Of a stretch of 61,790 bases of DNA, positions 7,954 through 17,882 are shown piece by piece. Position numbers and translations under genes: made by a program. Under the pieces are notes generated by a model. It saw nothing but the letters and a program-made list of their open reading frames with translations. It was not told where the DNA came from and searched no databases. Source of the stretch: Longirhabdus pacifica (GTDB taxonomy: Bacteria > Bacillota > Bacilli > Paenibacillales > DSM-105158); assembly GCF_004115085.1 (NCBI RefSeq), contig NZ_QXJP01000024.1, positions 1 to 61,790 of the forward strand, in the 5' to 3' direction. Every line of letters begins with the position of its first letter. The first letter of the stretch is position 1.

Positions 7954-8352
7954 TTAACGCTTTGAGAACTGAGGAGCACGACGTGCTGCTTTCAAACCGT
8001 ACTTCTTACGCTCTTTCATACGAGGATCACGAGTTAGGAATCCTGCTTTTTTCAAAGAGGAGCGAAGTTCAGGATCAGCTTTCAATAAAGCTCTTGCAAT
8101 ACCATGACGAATTGCACCAGCTTGACCAGTGAATCCACCACCGTGCGTATTAACAAGAACATCATATTTTCCTAATGTATCTGTTAAAGCCAATGGCTGC
8201 TTAACGATAAGTTTTAATGTTTCAAGACCGCCGAAATATTGATCAAGCGTAACACGATTGATCATGATATTTCCATCACCCGGTACTAAACGAACACGAG
8301 CTACGGAATGCTTACGACGTCCTGTTCCGTAATATTGTACTTGTGCTGCCAT
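7954..8352 (-). CDS. rpsI: Small-subunit ribosomal protein S9
   Basis: A 132-residue protein of the 30S head. Its C-terminal tail ends ...RAPQFSKR, and the invariant terminal Lys-Arg reaches the P-site tRNA. Conserved motifs are [16 protein letters not shown] and [19 protein letters not shown]. Usual length. It is 20 bases downstream of rplM and followed by a terminator, so rplM-rpsI is a two-gene unit, as in other Bacillales. Confidence 0.97.
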   Translation of the reverse strand: MAAQVQYYGTGRRKHSVARVRLVPGDGNIMINRVTLDQYFGGLETLKLIVKQPLALTDTLGKYDVLVNTHGGGFTGQAGAIRHGIARALLKADPELRSSLKKAGFLTRDPRMKERKKYGLKAARRAPQFSKR

Positions 8353-8372
8353 ATCTATACCCTCCTTTATTA

Positions 8373-8810
8373 TTAACCTTTAAGTTCTAATACTTCAGGC
8401 TTTTGAGCTTCATGTGGATGCTCGCTACCAGCGTATACTTTCACTCTAAGCTTCATACGACTTCCTAAACGAGTTTTTGGAAGCATACCATGAACAGCAA
8501 GTTCGATCATTCTTTCAGGTTTTTTCTCCAACATATCGCCCGCTGTAGTTACTTTCAAACCACCTGGATGCTGAGAGTGACGGTAGTATTTCTTATCCGT
8601 TAATTTTTTACCTGTAAGTTCGATTTGACTCGCGTTAAGCACGATAACAAAATCTCCACCATCAACGTGTGGTGTGAACTGAGGTTTATGTTTTCCTCTA
8701 ATGATAGCTGCAACTTCACTAGCTAAACGTCCAAGCGTTTTGCCAGCAGCGTCGACAACGTACCATTTACGTTCTACTTCTTCTTGTTTTGCCATAAATG
8801 TAGTACGCAT
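8373..8810 (-). CDS. rplM: Large-subunit ribosomal protein L13
   Basis: A 145-residue protein that binds 23S rRNA early in 50S assembly. It begins MRTTFMAK as in B. subtilis and carries [19 protein letters not shown] and [12 protein letters not shown]. An SD (GGAGG) lies eight bases before ATG 8810. It is preceded by a structured leader at 8868-8950 that matches the L13-leader class, through which L13 is thought to control its own operon. Confidence 0.97.
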   Translation of the reverse strand: MRTTFMAKQEEVERKWYVVDAAGKTLGRLASEVAAIIRGKHKPQFTPHVDGGDFVIVLNASQIELTGKKLTDKKYYRHSQHPGGLKVTTAGDMLEKKPERMIELAVHGMLPKTRLGSRMKLRVKVYAGSEHPHEAQKPEVLELKG

Positions 8811-8867
8811 AGTTGATCCTCCTTCATTACTTTGTTTATTTCATTTTATTTTAAAAAAGTTTCATTA

Positions 8868-8950
8868 TTGTATCATCTTAGGTAATATGGCATCTTAGTC
8901 TGTGGGGCCGTGGGATAGCCAGCTAAGAAACACCAATAAATATGATACAA
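8868..8950 (-). ncRNA. L13 ribosomal-protein leader
   Basis: On the minus strand the closing stem is TTGTATCAT/ATGATACAA (8950-8942, 8876-8868). Inside it TCTTAG pairs with CTAAGA around a GC-rich loop containing CCCACGGCCCCAC. Position directly before rplM and the overall shape match the L13 leader of Firmicutes, a cis element for autogenous control. Recognised from structure and context; no covariance search was run. Confidence 0.75.
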
Positions 8951-8988
8951 CAATAAGCCTTTGTTTTCAAGTAAAAAATGTTTTCATT

Positions 8989-9813
8989 TCAGTCATATTT
9001 TATATCCCACAATACCAAACCTTTTGCCGGAGCAGTAGGACCAGCCAAATTCCGATCTTTTGCCTCTAAAATATTTTTCATACTGGAAACATCCCATTTG
9101 TGTTCCCCGATCTTCAATACCGTTCCCACAATAATGCGAACCATATTGTAAAGAAAACCATTTCCAGTAATCCAAATTCGCATTAAAGGGGTATCCCCTT
9201 GCTCTGCGAAGGCTGTCTGCTCTAAAGCGATACGAATATCATATATCGTACGTTCATGACATGATTTAGTCGATTTAGCCGAGCAAAATGAAGTGAAGTC
9301 ATGTTTGCCTATTAGTACATCCAGTGCTAATTTCATCTTGTCTACGTCTAACTTGCGAGGATAATGATGCTGAAATTTATGTTGAAAAACATCAGAAACT
9401 CTACCTGTGTTCACCGTGTAACAATACGTTTTACGATGAGCTGTTTTCCTTGCATGAAAAGTAAGCGGAGTTTCGTCCACTTCAAGAATACGTATATCCA
9501 TAGGAAGTAGCGCATTCATTGCTCTTCCCCAATTAGACAGCTTAATGGAAGAATGAGTGAAAAAATTAAAAACTTGTCCTCTAGCATGCACACCACTATC
9601 TGTTCTTCCAGCTGAAATAATATCGATGTGTCGTCCAGTGAGTTTATTCAGTACTGTTTCTATTTCGCCCTGAACAGTACGCTCCTGCGGTTGTCTTTGA
9701 AAACCACTGTACATCGTACCATCATAGCTCACTACCATTTTTATATTTCGCATGACAACGGCTGCTACTAACTTACATACGTAAGCGGCTAGACGATAGC
9801 AGTTTTTCGTCAT
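8989..9813 (-). CDS. truA: tRNA pseudouridine(38-40) synthase TruA
   Basis: Converts uridines 38-40 of the tRNA anticodon arm to pseudouridine. Motifs are SYDGTMYSGFQRQP, the catalytic AGRTDSGVHARGQV (Asp) and NGFLYNMVRIIVGT. The frame gives 274 residues, about 20 to 30 more than usual, because of an N-terminal stretch (MTKNCYRLAAYVCKL...) with no family similarity. AGGAGAGG abuts ATG 9813. The family-like start, MRNIKMVVSYDG, is ATG 9753, but it has no clear SD. I keep the longer form with doubt. In most Bacillales ecfT precedes truA; here it is absent. Confidence 0.9.
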   Translation of the reverse strand: MTKNCYRLAAYVCKLVAAVVMRNIKMVVSYDGTMYSGFQRQPQERTVQGEIETVLNKLTGRHIDIISAGRTDSGVHARGQVFNFFTHSSIKLSNWGRAMNALLPMDIRILEVDETPLTFHARKTAHRKTYCYTVNTGRVSDVFQHKFQHHYPRKLDVDKMKLALDVLIGKHDFTSFCSAKSTKSCHERTIYDIRIALEQTAFAEQGDTPLMRIWITGNGFLYNMVRIIVGTVLKIGEHKWDVSSMKNILEAKDRNLAGPTAPAKGLVLWDIKYD

Positions 9814-9849
9814 CCTCTCCTAAACGGCCAGCACGCCTGAGATCATAAA

Positions 9850-9896
9850 AACAAAAAAAGGGTTTTATCAGAATCAATAGATTCTGATCACCCCCT
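9850..9896 (-). terminator. Intrinsic terminator after rplQ
   Basis: ATCAGAATC (9867-9875) pairs with GATTCTGAT (9880-9888) around a 4-base loop, extended by GGG/CCC. On the minus strand it is followed by CCCTTTTTTTG. It closes the alpha operon before truA. Confidence 0.85.
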
Positions 9897-9908
9897 CTTG
9901 TTTTTTAC

Positions 9909-10277
9909 TTATGCTTCACCATCAACCAACTCTAAATAAACCATAGGGGCTGAATCACCGCGACGAGGTCCTAATTTTAAAATACGAGTATAGCCACCAG
10001 GACGTTCCGTATAACGAGTAGCTAACTCAGAGAACAATTTTTCCAATACTTCTTGATCCTCTGTCACTTGTTCACGACGAACGTAGGAAGCGACTTGACG
10101 ACGAGCATGAAGATCACCACGCTTAGCTAATGTAATTAACTTTTCAGCGATGGGACGAACTGCTTTTGCTTTCGCTTCTGTCGTTTCGATACGCTCATTT
10201 ATGAAAAGATCTGTTACAAGATCTCTAAATAACGCTTTCCGTGCACTGGAATTGCGACCTAATTTTCTGTAAGCCAT
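9909..10277 (-). CDS. rplQ: Large-subunit ribosomal protein L17
   Basis: A 122-residue protein near the peptide exit tunnel. It begins [20 protein letters not shown] and has the [20 protein letters not shown] segment and a C-terminal [15 protein letters not shown]. Usual bacterial length. SD AAGGAGG precedes the ATG. It lies 38 bases after rpoA and is the last gene of the alpha operon, with a terminator immediately downstream instead of the usual ecfA genes. Confidence 0.97.
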   Translation of the reverse strand: MAYRKLGRNSSARKALFRDLVTDLFINERIETTEAKAKAVRPIAEKLITLAKRGDLHARRQVASYVRREQVTEDQEVLEKLFSELATRYTERPGGYTRILKLGPRRGDSAPMVYLELVDGEA

Positions 10278-10315
10278 TTGTTACCCTCCTTCCAGTCAAT
10301 TTTCTATAAGATGAC

Positions 10316-11260
10316 TTAGTCTTCTTTGCGTAAATTTAAGTTTAAATCTTTTAGCTTTTCCTGTACTTCCTCAAGTGATTTTCTACCTAAATTACGCACT
10401 TTCATCATATCGTCTTCTGTTTTCGTAATCAGCTCTTGCACCGTGTTGATGCCTGCGCGTTTCAAGCAATTATATGAACGTACAGAGAGATCTAACTCTT
10501 CTATCGTCATTTCAAGCACTTTTTCTTTTTTGTCTTCTTCTTTTTCCACCATAATCTCAGCTTCTTGAGCTTGGTTCGTAAGATTAACAAAAAGGCTAAG
10601 GTGCTCATTCATAATTTTTGCGCCGAAACTCACAGCTTCCTCTGGTTTCAAGCTGCCATCAGACCATACTTCTAATGTTAATTTATCGTAGTTTGTCACT
10701 TGTCCAACACGTGTATTTTCAATCACGTAATTAACGCGTTCAATAGGCGTGTAGATAGAATCAATAGGAATGACACCTATTGGCTGATCTTCATGCTTGT
10801 TTCGCTCCGCTGGTACATAACCACGACCTCTTGAAGCAAAAATACGCATATGCAATCTTGCCTCTGGTGATAAAGTCGCAATGTGCAAATCTGGATTTAA
10901 AATCTCAACATCGCTATCCGCACGAATGTCACCTGCTTTAACTTGACCTTCACCCTCAATATCAATCTCTAAGATTTTAGGTTGATCGGAATGAATTTTC
11001 AAAGAAAGCTTTTTCAGATTAAGAATAATCTCAGTAACATCTTCTAAAACACCAGGGACGGTCGAGAATTCATGCAACACGCCATCAATTTGAACGGAGG
11101 TTACCGCAGCCCCAGGCAGTGAAGAAAGCAAAATTCGACGAAGAGAATTACCCAAAGTAGTACCATAACCTCTTTCCAATGGCTCAACAACAAACTTCCC
11201 ATAGCTGCCTTCTTCATTAGTATCTACGGTCTCAATTTTTGGTTTTTCAATTTCAATCAT
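10316..11260 (-). CDS. rpoA: RNA polymerase alpha subunit
   Basis: A 314-residue subunit. The N-terminal domain (to about residue 230) has [20 protein letters not shown] and mediates dimer formation and beta/beta-prime assembly. A charged linker ([10 protein letters not shown]) leads to the C-terminal domain (about 245-314; [36 protein letters not shown]), which touches UP-element DNA and activators. Length as in B. subtilis. It lies between rpsK and rplQ. The 131-base gap to rpsK holds a structured segment (11320-11374). Confidence 0.98.
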   Translation of the reverse strand: MIEIEKPKIETVDTNEEGSYGKFVVEPLERGYGTTLGNSLRRILLSSLPGAAVTSVQIDGVLHEFSTVPGVLEDVTEIILNLKKLSLKIHSDQPKILEIDIEGEGQVKAGDIRADSDVEILNPDLHIATLSPEARLHMRIFASRGRGYVPAERNKHEDQPIGVIPIDSIYTPIERVNYVIENTRVGQVTNYDKLTLEVWSDGSLKPEEAVSFGAKIMNEHLSLFVNLTNQAQEAEIMVEKEEDKKEKVLEMTIEELDLSVRSYNCLKRAGINTVQELITKTEDDMMKVRNLGRKSLEEVQEKLKDLNLNLRKED

Positions 11261-11319
11261 TGATAATACCCTCCTTCAAAACGTCGCATTTTCGTATCTA
11301 TTTTATTTTACAAAAAGAC

Positions 11320-11374
11320 GTAGTATTCCACTCTATGACATTCATTATTCACAAGTGGAAAATAATTATACTAC
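11320..11374 (-). other. Two-tier inverted repeat between rpsK and rpoA
   Basis: GTAGTA/TACTAC (11320-11325, 11369-11374) encloses TTCCACT/AGTGGAA (11326-11332, 11354-11360). On one side the two stems abut; on the other an 8-base bulge separates them. No U-tract follows on the minus strand. It may be a leader or processing site ahead of rpoA. No known class is recognised. Confidence 0.5.
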
Positions 11375-11391
11375 TCTTAAAAAAACGGTCA

Positions 11392-11787
11392 TTACACACG
11401 ACGACGTTTTGGTGGACGGCAGCCGTTATGCGGGATTGGAGTAACATCTTTAATTAGACTAATTTCCAAACCAGCTGCTTGTAAAGAACGGATCGCTGCT
11501 TCACGGCCAGATCCAGGACCTTTAACCATTACTTCCACTGTTTTCATTCCGTGTTCCATTGCTTGTTTAGCAGCGGACTCTGCAGCCATTTGAGCCGCAA
11601 ACGGAGAGCTTTTTTTAGATCCTTTAAATCCAAGATTTCCTGAGCTTGCCCATGATAAAGCATTTCCGTGCGTATCAGTAATCGTTACAATCGTATTGTT
11701 AAATGTAGAACGGATATGTGCTACACCAGATTGAATATTTTTACGTTCACGGCGTTTAGGACGAGCTGCTTTTTTAGCTTTAGCCAT
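11392..11787 (-). CDS. rpsK: Small-subunit ribosomal protein S11
   Basis: A 131-residue platform protein of the 30S subunit. Motifs are [30 protein letters not shown] and the C-terminal [15 protein letters not shown]. Usual length. It follows rpsM by 19 bases in the spc/alpha operon and has an SD (GGAGG) before the ATG. Confidence 0.98.
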   Translation of the reverse strand: MAKAKKAARPKRRERKNIQSGVAHIRSTFNNTIVTITDTHGNALSWASSGNLGFKGSKKSSPFAAQMAAESAAKQAMEHGMKTVEVMVKGPGSGREAAIRSLQAAGLEISLIKDVTPIPHNGCRPPKRRRV

Positions 11788-11806
11788 TTAATTATATCCT
11801 CCTTCC

Positions 11807-12175
11807 TTATTTCTTTTTGTTTGCTACAGTTCTACGAGGACCTTTACGAGTACGAGCGTTTGTTTTCGTACGTTGACCACGAACCGGTAAACCACGACGA
11901 TGACGAATACCACGATAGCAACCAATTTCCATTAATCGCTTAATGTTTAGTGCTACTTCACGACGTAAGTCACCTTCAACTTTGATTGTTCCGTCAATCG
12001 CATCACGCAATTTACTTGCTTCTTCTTCCGTTAAATCACGTACACGAGTGTCAGGATTAATACCAGTTGTTTCAATAATTTTAACCGCAGTAGAGTGACC
12101 AATACCATAGATGTATGTTAAAGCCACTTCAACGCGCTTATCACGGGGTAAATCAACTCCAGATATACGAGCCAT
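11807..12175 (-). CDS. rpsM: Small-subunit ribosomal protein S13
   Basis: A 122-residue head protein that contacts the large subunit and the P-site tRNA. It begins [19 protein letters not shown] and has [29 protein letters not shown] and the basic tail [13 protein letters not shown]. Usual length. It sits between rpmJ and rpsK, as in all Bacillales. Confidence 0.98.
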   Translation of the reverse strand: MARISGVDLPRDKRVEVALTYIYGIGHSTAVKIIETTGINPDTRVRDLTEEEASKLRDAIDGTIKVEGDLRREVALNIKRLMEIGCYRGIRHRRGLPVRGQRTKTNARTRKGPRRTVANKKK

Positions 12176-12191
12176 GTTAGTCGAGCACCTC

Positions 12192-12317
<126 letters not shown>

Positions 12318-12349
12318 CTATTTAGATGGTGGTTTCGCAATAAGCTTTC

Positions 12350-12565
12350 CTATTTACGATAAGTAATACGTCCTCTAGACAGATCGTATGGAGAGAGTTG
12401 GACGACCACTTTGTCACCAGTTAAAATACGAATAAAATGCATTCTTAATTTCCCAGAGACGTGAGCTAAAATCTCATGTCCATTCTCCAATTCAACTTTG
12501 AACATTGCGTTTGGAAGCGGCTCAATGACCGTTCCTTCTACTTCAATTACATCCTCTTTTGACAA
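12350..12565 (-). CDS. infA: Translation initiation factor IF-1
   Basis: A 71-residue OB-fold protein that binds the 30S A site during initiation. Motifs are [32 protein letters not shown], and [20 protein letters not shown]. The best start is TTG 12565 (protein [10 protein letters not shown] after Met), seven bases after AAAGGAG. An ATG at 12571 is in frame but only one base from that SD. The upstream KOW-protein gene ends at 12568, so the genes are close enough for translational coupling. Confidence 0.95.
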   Translation of the reverse strand: MSKEDVIEVEGTVIEPLPNAMFKVELENGHEILAHVSGKLRMHFIRILTGDKVVVQLSPYDLSRGRITYRK

Positions 12566-12567
12566 GG

Positions 12568-12873
12568 TCATTCTCCTTTCTGCTGTGCACCTAGTATATC
12601 ATTTATAAAACGATTCAAAGCAAACCTTAGTTTACCATTTGTGACGCGTCCCGTTTCATTCATGCTGTTCACAACTTCTTGACTGACATCATGCTGCATT
12701 TGCAGATGCAAAATGTTTTTCTTCTTCGGTTGATCGAATTTACGCTTATCGCCATCAGCGATATGCACATATCGATCGTCAATCACTTGCACGATAATTG
12801 CAAACTTACCTGTATCTCTTCCACTCAAGATCTTCACTATCCGACCAATTTGTGGAGTGTCCATGTCCTCCAT
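12568..12873 (-). CDS. KOW-domain RNA-binding protein (L14e-like)
   Basis: A 101-residue protein with an N-terminal KOW motif ([21 protein letters not shown], then [18 protein letters not shown]). It resembles the small KOW/L14e-L6e-like proteins that Bacillales carry between map and infA. These probably bind rRNA, but the exact role is not established. The start is ATG 12873 with AGGTGA upstream. It is sandwiched between map (18-base gap) and infA. Confidence 0.88.
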   Translation of the reverse strand: MEDMDTPQIGRIVKILSGRDTGKFAIIVQVIDDRYVHIADGDKRKFDQPKKKNILHLQMQHDVSQEVVNSMNETGRVTNGKLRFALNRFINDILGAQQKGE

Positions 12874-12891
12874 ATACGTTCACCTATCACT

Positions 12892-13638
12892 TTACAATTT
12901 AGTTAAAATATCATAACCGTCATCGGTAATAGCAACTGTATGCTCGAAGTGAGCACACATGGAGCCATCCACACTAACAACAGTCCAGTTATCACTTAAT
13001 GTTTTAACAAATCGTTGACCTTGTACAACCATCGGTTCGATAGCTAAAACCATACCTGGTTTTAAGCGAGGACCGCGGTCAGGTAAACCGTAATTAGGAA
13101 TTTGTGGTTCTTCATGTAAGTCTGCTCCAATACCATGCCCGACATATTCACGTACAACCGAAAGTCCATTTTCCTCAATACATTGTTGAATGGCATGCGA
13201 AAGTGTATATAAACGTACATCCGGCTTTATTTCAGCAATACCAGCGTAAAGGGAGTCTTCCGTTACTTTTAACAGTTTACTCACTTCATCTGATACGGAA
13301 CCAACAGGATAGGTCCAAGCGGAATCGCCGTGGTATCCTTTGTATTTCGCACCGATATCAATGCTGACGATATCGCCTTCTTGAAGCTTGGTATCGTTCG
13401 GAAAACCGTGTACAAGTTGCTCATTTACAGATGCACATATGCTTGCAGGAAAACCGTTGTAACCCTTAAAAGAAGGGGTTGCACCTTGTGAAAGAATGTA
13501 GTCTTCAGCAATTTTGTCCAGTTGTTTTGTTGTCACACCTGGTGCAATGTTTTGCTTCATCAATTGATGCGTGCTTGCAACAATTCGACCTGCTTCTTTC
13601 ATGATATTTATTTCAAGCTCAGATTTGCGAATGATCAT
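12892..13638 (-). CDS. map: Methionine aminopeptidase type I
   Basis: A 248-residue metalloenzyme that removes the initiator Met from nascent proteins. It shows the five metal ligands of the pita-bread fold: D in [14 protein letters not shown] (two Asp), H in YVGHGIG, E in LAIEPM and E in [10 protein letters not shown]. Its ATG overlaps the adk stop codon by four bases (ATGA), indicating translational coupling in the spc operon. Confidence 0.97.
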   Translation of the reverse strand: MIIRKSELEINIMKEAGRIVASTHQLMKQNIAPGVTTKQLDKIAEDYILSQGATPSFKGYNGFPASICASVNEQLVHGFPNDTKLQEGDIVSIDIGAKYKGYHGDSAWTYPVGSVSDEVSKLLKVTEDSLYAGIAEIKPDVRLYTLSHAIQQCIEENGLSVVREYVGHGIGADLHEEPQIPNYGLPDRGPRLKPGMVLAIEPMVVQGQRFVKTLSDNWTVVSVDGSMCAHFEHTVAITDDGYDILTKL

Positions 13639-14288
13639 ATAGATTGACCTCTAATCAATTCATAAATATCTAATTTGACTTTGTCAATATCTCGTTCACC
13701 ATCTACTTCTTTTAGTATGCCTGCATCTTGATAGTATTGAAGAAGTGGTGTTGTTTTACTAATATATTCGTCTAATCTTGTGCCTACTTTTTCTTCTGTA
13801 TCATCAGAACGCTGATAAAGTTCGCCAGCACATTTATCACAAGTTCCTTCTTGTGCAGGAGGGTTAAAGATAACATGATAAGTGGCACCGCACTCTTTAC
13901 ATATTCTTCGACCCGTAAGTCGTGCTAATAATAAAGCACGATCTACTTTAATATTAAGTGCAAGTTCCAACTTCTTATCCATTTCATCAAGCATCGCAGT
14001 TAATGCATCTGCTTGTGAAATCGTTCTTGGAAACCCATCTAATAAAAATCCATTTGCACAGTCTGGTTGTTGTAATCTCTCTTTCACTATACCGTTTGTA
14101 ATTTCATCCGGGACGTAAAGTCCTTTGTTTACAAATTCTTGGGCTTTCAAACCAAGATCTGTTTTCTCTTTCATCGCCAGTCGAAAAGCGTCACCAGTCG
14201 AAATATGAGGAATCTGAAATTGTTGAACGATATATTCTGCTTGTGTACCTTTACCAGCCCCTGGTGGTCCCATGAGAATAATATTCAA
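13635..14288 (-). CDS. adk: Adenylate kinase (zinc-binding lid form)
   Basis: A 217-residue enzyme that interconverts AMP + ATP and 2 ADP. Motifs are the P-loop [19 protein letters not shown], and a lid with CKECG and CDKC, four cysteines for structural zinc as in Gram-positive Adk. The start is TTG 14288, eight bases after GGAGGG. It follows secY with a 96-base gap containing a long hairpin (14327-14383). Confidence 0.97.
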   Translation of the reverse strand: MNIILMGPPGAGKGTQAEYIVQQFQIPHISTGDAFRLAMKEKTDLGLKAQEFVNKGLYVPDEITNGIVKERLQQPDCANGFLLDGFPRTISQADALTAMLDEMDKKLELALNIKVDRALLLARLTGRRICKECGATYHVIFNPPAQEGTCDKCAGELYQRSDDTEEKVGTRLDEYISKTTPLLQYYQDAGILKEVDGERDIDKVKLDIYELIRGQSI

Positions 14289-14326
14289 AATTTATACCCT
14301 CCCAGAGTTCGGGCTTACCATGACAA

Positions 14327-14383
14327 TACAACGTTGGAGGGGCGATTATCTTTATGACAAAGCAATCGTATCCCACCGTTGTA
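14327..14383 (-). other. Long imperfect hairpin between secY and adk
   Basis: TACAACG/CGTTGTA (14327-14333, 14377-14383) closes a structure that also contains a GGTGGG/CCTCC-type interrupted stem and CGATT/AATCG (14343-14347, 14364-14368). It lies two bases after the secY stop on the minus strand, with no U-run behind it. It could be an attenuator or processing site; no known class is recognised. Confidence 0.5.
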
Positions 14384-14384
14384 C

Positions 14385-15689
14385 TTATTTATTGATAAAG
14401 CCTTTGTAATGACGCTTGATTAATTGACTTTCGATTTGTTTCATTGTTTCTAACGCCACACCAACTACGATAAGAATCGAAGTTCCACCGATGTTTAGTG
14501 TGCTAGGCAACCCAGCAAGCGCGATACCAATGATTGGTATGATAGAAATCAATGCAAGGAATATCGCACCACTTAACGTAATACGAGTGAGTATTCTTGT
14601 TAAGTAGACGCTTGTTGCTTTACCTGGACGAATACCAGGGATGAATCCACCATTCTTTTTCATGTTCTCTGCCATTTGCTCAGGATTAATCTGAACGAAC
14701 GTGTAGAAGAAAGTAAACGCAATGATAAGGACTACGTAAAGTACCATACCAAGTGCAGCGTCCACTGCTAAGTTGGTGTTAATCCATTGTGCCCATACTT
14801 GATCTTGCCAGAAAGAAGACAATATCACAGGAAACTGAAGTAAAGCAATAGCGAAAATGACCGGGATAACTCCAGCAGCATTCACTTTTAAAGGAATGTG
14901 TGTGGATTGACCACCGTACATCTTACGTCCTACTACGCGCTTTGTGTATTGTACAGGAATTTTTCTAATTCCTTGTTGTACGAGAATAACGCCTACAGTG
15001 ATAACGAGCAAACCAATGATAATAGCTATTACCTTAATGATGTTAAGGAATAACAAATTAGCAGCATCGTCACCTACGAAAAATGTTTCGTAAACCTGGT
15101 TGATCATCATCGGAATACCTGCAACGATACCCGCAAAGATGATAATGGAGATACCATTACCAATTCCTTTTTCCGTAACTTGTTCACCAAGCCACATCAA
15201 GAAAGCAGTACCAGCAGTCAGAACAATCGCAATAATGGTATACGTCGTGAATCCTGGATCAGCTACCATTTGTAAAGAATACAAATTGTTAAATCCGATA
15301 GACATACCGTATGCTTGAATAAAAGCAAGTACGATCGTTCCATATCTCGTTACTTGTGCAAGTTTCTTCTTCCCTGCATCACCTTCTCTTGCCCATTCAG
15401 CAAACTTTGGAATCACATCCATTGTTAATAGCTGAACGATAATGGAAGCCGTGATGTAAGGAAAAATCCCCATTGCGAATATAGAAAAGTTACTTAGTGC
15501 TCCACCAGTGAAGGTGTTCAACAAATTAAGAATACCTTCTTGGCTATCATTGTTTCTTAGAAACTCAATATTAATGTTAGGAACTGGAATGAAAGAACCG
15601 ATACGAAATATTAATAGTACGAATAAAGTAAATAATATTTTATTTCTTATATCGGCAACTCTCATCATGTTTGATATCGCATTAAACAT
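14385..15689 (-). CDS. secY: Protein translocase channel subunit SecY
   Basis: A 434-residue inner-membrane protein with ten predicted transmembrane segments, the pore of the Sec export machine. Motifs include ASIIVQLL (plug/TM2 area), NGISIIIFAGI, RRVVGRK-like basic loop (KRVVGRKMYGGQSTHIPLK) and EQMAENMKKNGGFIPGIRPG. Its start overlaps the rplO stop (TAATG). Its partner secE lies at 42089. Confidence 0.97.
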   Translation of the reverse strand: MFNAISNMMRVADIRNKILFTLFVLLIFRIGSFIPVPNINIEFLRNNDSQEGILNLLNTFTGGALSNFSIFAMGIFPYITASIIVQLLTMDVIPKFAEWAREGDAGKKKLAQVTRYGTIVLAFIQAYGMSIGFNNLYSLQMVADPGFTTYTIIAIVLTAGTAFLMWLGEQVTEKGIGNGISIIIFAGIVAGIPMMINQVYETFFVGDDAANLLFLNIIKVIAIIIGLLVITVGVILVQQGIRKIPVQYTKRVVGRKMYGGQSTHIPLKVNAAGVIPVIFAIALLQFPVILSSFWQDQVWAQWINTNLAVDAALGMVLYVVLIIAFTFFYTFVQINPEQMAENMKKNGGFIPGIRPGKATSVYLTRILTRITLSGAIFLALISIIPIIGIALAGLPSTLNIGGTSILIVVGVALETMKQIESQLIKRHYKGFINK

Positions 15690-16129
15690 TAAATCACCTC
15701 GGTTTTACCGCCGACAGCCTCAATTTTTTGCACCGCTGTTTGAGAGAACTTATTGGCTTTAACGGTTAGTTTCACGTTCAATTCCCCGTTACCTAAAATT
15801 TTGATTCCGTCTTTAGCATCTTTAACTAAACCACATTCACGAAGCGATTCAGGTGTGACTTCTGTTCCTTCTGCGAAACGATTTAAATCAGTCAAATTAA
15901 CGATAGCGTATTCCGTGCGATGGATGTTTGTAAACCCACGTCTTGGCAAACGTCTGTATAGAGGATTCTGACCACCCTCAAAACCTGGGCGTACTCCTCC
16001 ACCAGAACGTGCGTTTTGACCTTTGTGACCTTTACCAGACGTTTTACCAGTTCCAGAAGCAGATCCGCGACCTAGACGCTTTCTCTCTCTTCTGGAGCCT
16101 GGTGATGGCTTAAGCTCATGAAGTTTCAT
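15689..16129 (-). CDS. rplO: Large-subunit ribosomal protein L15
   Basis: A 146-residue protein. It begins [20 protein letters not shown], with the Gly/Arg-rich [18 protein letters not shown] extension that threads into 23S rRNA, then [15 protein letters not shown]. Usual length. It is directly coupled to secY by a one-base overlap. Confidence 0.98.
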   Translation of the reverse strand: MKLHELKPSPGSRRERKRLGRGSASGTGKTSGKGHKGQNARSGGGVRPGFEGGQNPLYRRLPRRGFTNIHRTEYAIVNLTDLNRFAEGTEVTPESLRECGLVKDAKDGIKILGNGELNVKLTVKANKFSQTAVQKIEAVGGKTEVI

Positions 16130-16186
16130 CTGTGCACCTCCTTCGATTTTTTACCTATTGTTCGTTACATTTCATATTTAACATGA

Positions 16187-16369
16187 TTAAACTTCTTTTA
16201 CTTCAACTAAATGACTAACTTGATTAACCATTCCACGGATGGATGGGTTATCATGATGAACTACAGTTTGGTGTAATTTACGAAGACCTAATGTCTTTAC
16301 TGTAATTCTTTGATTTTTAGGACGCCCTATTAAACTGCGCTTGAGGGTAATTTCTAATTGTTTAGCCAA
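16187..16369 (-). CDS. rpmD: Large-subunit ribosomal protein L30
   Basis: A 60-residue protein with the L30 signature [20 protein letters not shown] and [19 protein letters not shown]. Usual length for the short bacterial form. It is located between rpsE and rplO, 12 bases after rpsE. Confidence 0.97.
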   Translation of the reverse strand: MAKQLEITLKRSLIGRPKNQRITVKTLGLRKLHQTVVHHDNPSIRGMVNQVSHLVEVKEV

Positions 16370-16381
16370 TATATTCCCCTC

Positions 16382-16879
16382 CTAACCTAAAATGTCTTCT
16401 ATCGATTTGCCACGCAATTTTGCAACGTCTTCTGCTCTTTTCAAGCTTTTCAAGCCTTCCAATGTAGCATTTACGACGTTGATAGGATTAGCAGAACCGA
16501 GTGATTTTGTTAAAATATCACCTACGCCAGATAGTTCCAATACAGCACGTACTGGGCCACCTGCGATAACTCCTGTACCTTCAGATGCAGGTTTTAACAT
16601 TACTCTTCCAGCACCGAAACGACCTAACGTTTGGTGAGGAATTGTTGTTCCTACCGTTGGTACATGAACTAAGTTTTTCTTCGCATCTTCAATTCCCTTA
16701 CGAATCGCATCAGGAACTTCAGACGCCTTACCTATACCAGCGCCAACCCAGCCATTGCCATCACCAACAACGACAAGAGCACTAAAGCTGAATCGACGAC
16801 CACCTTTAACTACTTTAGCAACACGATTAATATTAACTACTTTTTCTTGCAAGTCTAAAGTGTTCGGATCTATACGCAA
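16382..16879 (-). CDS. rpsE: Small-subunit ribosomal protein S5
   Basis: A 165-residue protein of the mRNA entry channel, part of the accuracy centre with S4 and S12. Motifs are [40 protein letters not shown] and [16 protein letters not shown]. The KGGRRFSF loop, where spectinomycin-resistance changes arise, has the wild-type form. 27 bases after rplR. Confidence 0.98.
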   Translation of the reverse strand: MRIDPNTLDLQEKVVNINRVAKVVKGGRRFSFSALVVVGDGNGWVGAGIGKASEVPDAIRKGIEDAKKNLVHVPTVGTTIPHQTLGRFGAGRVMLKPASEGTGVIAGGPVRAVLELSGVGDILTKSLGSANPINVVNATLEGLKSLKRAEDVAKLRGKSIEDILG

Positions 16880-16906
16880 AATAACTAACCTCCTTATAAC
16901 AGCATA

Positions 16907-17272
16907 TCAGAAATTCAAGCCTGTTTCACGTGCAGCATCAGCCAATGCTTTTACTCTGCCGTGATAAATATATCCGCTACGATCAAATACAACGTCAGTG
17001 ATACCTTTTTCAATCGCACGTTTTGCAATTAATGTACCAACTTTTTCAGCGGCAGCAACATCTCCACCATTTTTCACATCTGTTAATTCTTTATCTACCG
17101 TTGAAGCTGCAACGATAGTAATACCTTTCGTGTCATCAACCAATTGTGCATACATATGCTTTGATGAACGAAAAACATTAAGACGTGGGCGTTCTGTTGT
17201 TCCGGAAAGCTTCTTACGAACACGAAGGTGTCTTTTTAAGCGTGCTTTGTTTTTATCGCCTTTTGTAATCAC
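16907..17272 (-). CDS. rplR: Large-subunit ribosomal protein L18
   Basis: A 121-residue protein that binds 5S rRNA. It has a basic N-terminus ([18 protein letters not shown]), then [21 protein letters not shown] and [21 protein letters not shown]. Usual length. It lies between rplF and rpsE. Confidence 0.98.
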   Translation of the reverse strand: MITKGDKNKARLKRHLRVRKKLSGTTERPRLNVFRSSKHMYAQLVDDTKGITIVAASTVDKELTDVKNGGDVAAAEKVGTLIAKRAIEKGITDVVFDRSGYIYHGRVKALADAARETGLNF

Positions 17273-17315
17273 GTTATGACGTCGCTCCTTTCATAATATT
17301 TTTCAGAATCTATAA

Positions 17316-17852
17316 TTACTTACCAGACTTACCTTCTTTACGGATAATACGCTCTCCAGCATATTTAATCCCTTTACCTTTGTAAGGCTCTGGTAAACGA
17401 ACAGAACGAATGTTAGCAGCAACTGCTCCCACTCTCTCTTTGTCAATTCCCTTAACAATAATTTGTGTTTGTGTAGGAACATCAAATTCGATGTTTGCTT
17501 CTGGCTCAACCTCAACGGGATGAGAATAACCTACGTTAAGCACAATTTTTTGACCTGTCTTGTTTACACGGTAACCTACACCGACAAGCTCAAGTGTTTT
17601 GGTATACCCTTCGCTAACTCCAATAATCATGTTCGCAATAATACTGCGAGTTGTACCATGAAGTGAACGATGTGTTTTATTATCAGAAGGACGCTCAACA
17701 GTAATTTCATTATCTGTCATCGTCACGTTCATTTCTTTATGAATATCGCGCTCTAGAGTACCTTTCGGTCCTTTGACGCTAACATGCTTATCTGTTATTT
17801 TAACTTCAACACCTGATGGTATCGTAATCGGTTTACGACCAATTCGAGACAT
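17316..17852 (-). CDS. rplF: Large-subunit ribosomal protein L6
   Basis: A 178-residue two-domain protein near the factor-binding centre. It begins [19 protein letters not shown] and ends with the signature [17 protein letters not shown] 17852 is chosen by family alignment and SD (AGGAGGTG); the frame is open to 17870. It lies between rpsH and rplR. Confidence 0.98.
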   Translation of the reverse strand: MSRIGRKPITIPSGVEVKITDKHVSVKGPKGTLERDIHKEMNVTMTDNEITVERPSDNKTHRSLHGTTRSIIANMIIGVSEGYTKTLELVGVGYRVNKTGQKIVLNVGYSHPVEVEPEANIEFDVPTQTQIIVKGIDKERVGAVAANIRSVRLPEPYKGKGIKYAGERIIRKEGKSGK

Positions 17853-17882
17853 TGTAGCACCTCCTATCAAACTGACATTTTA

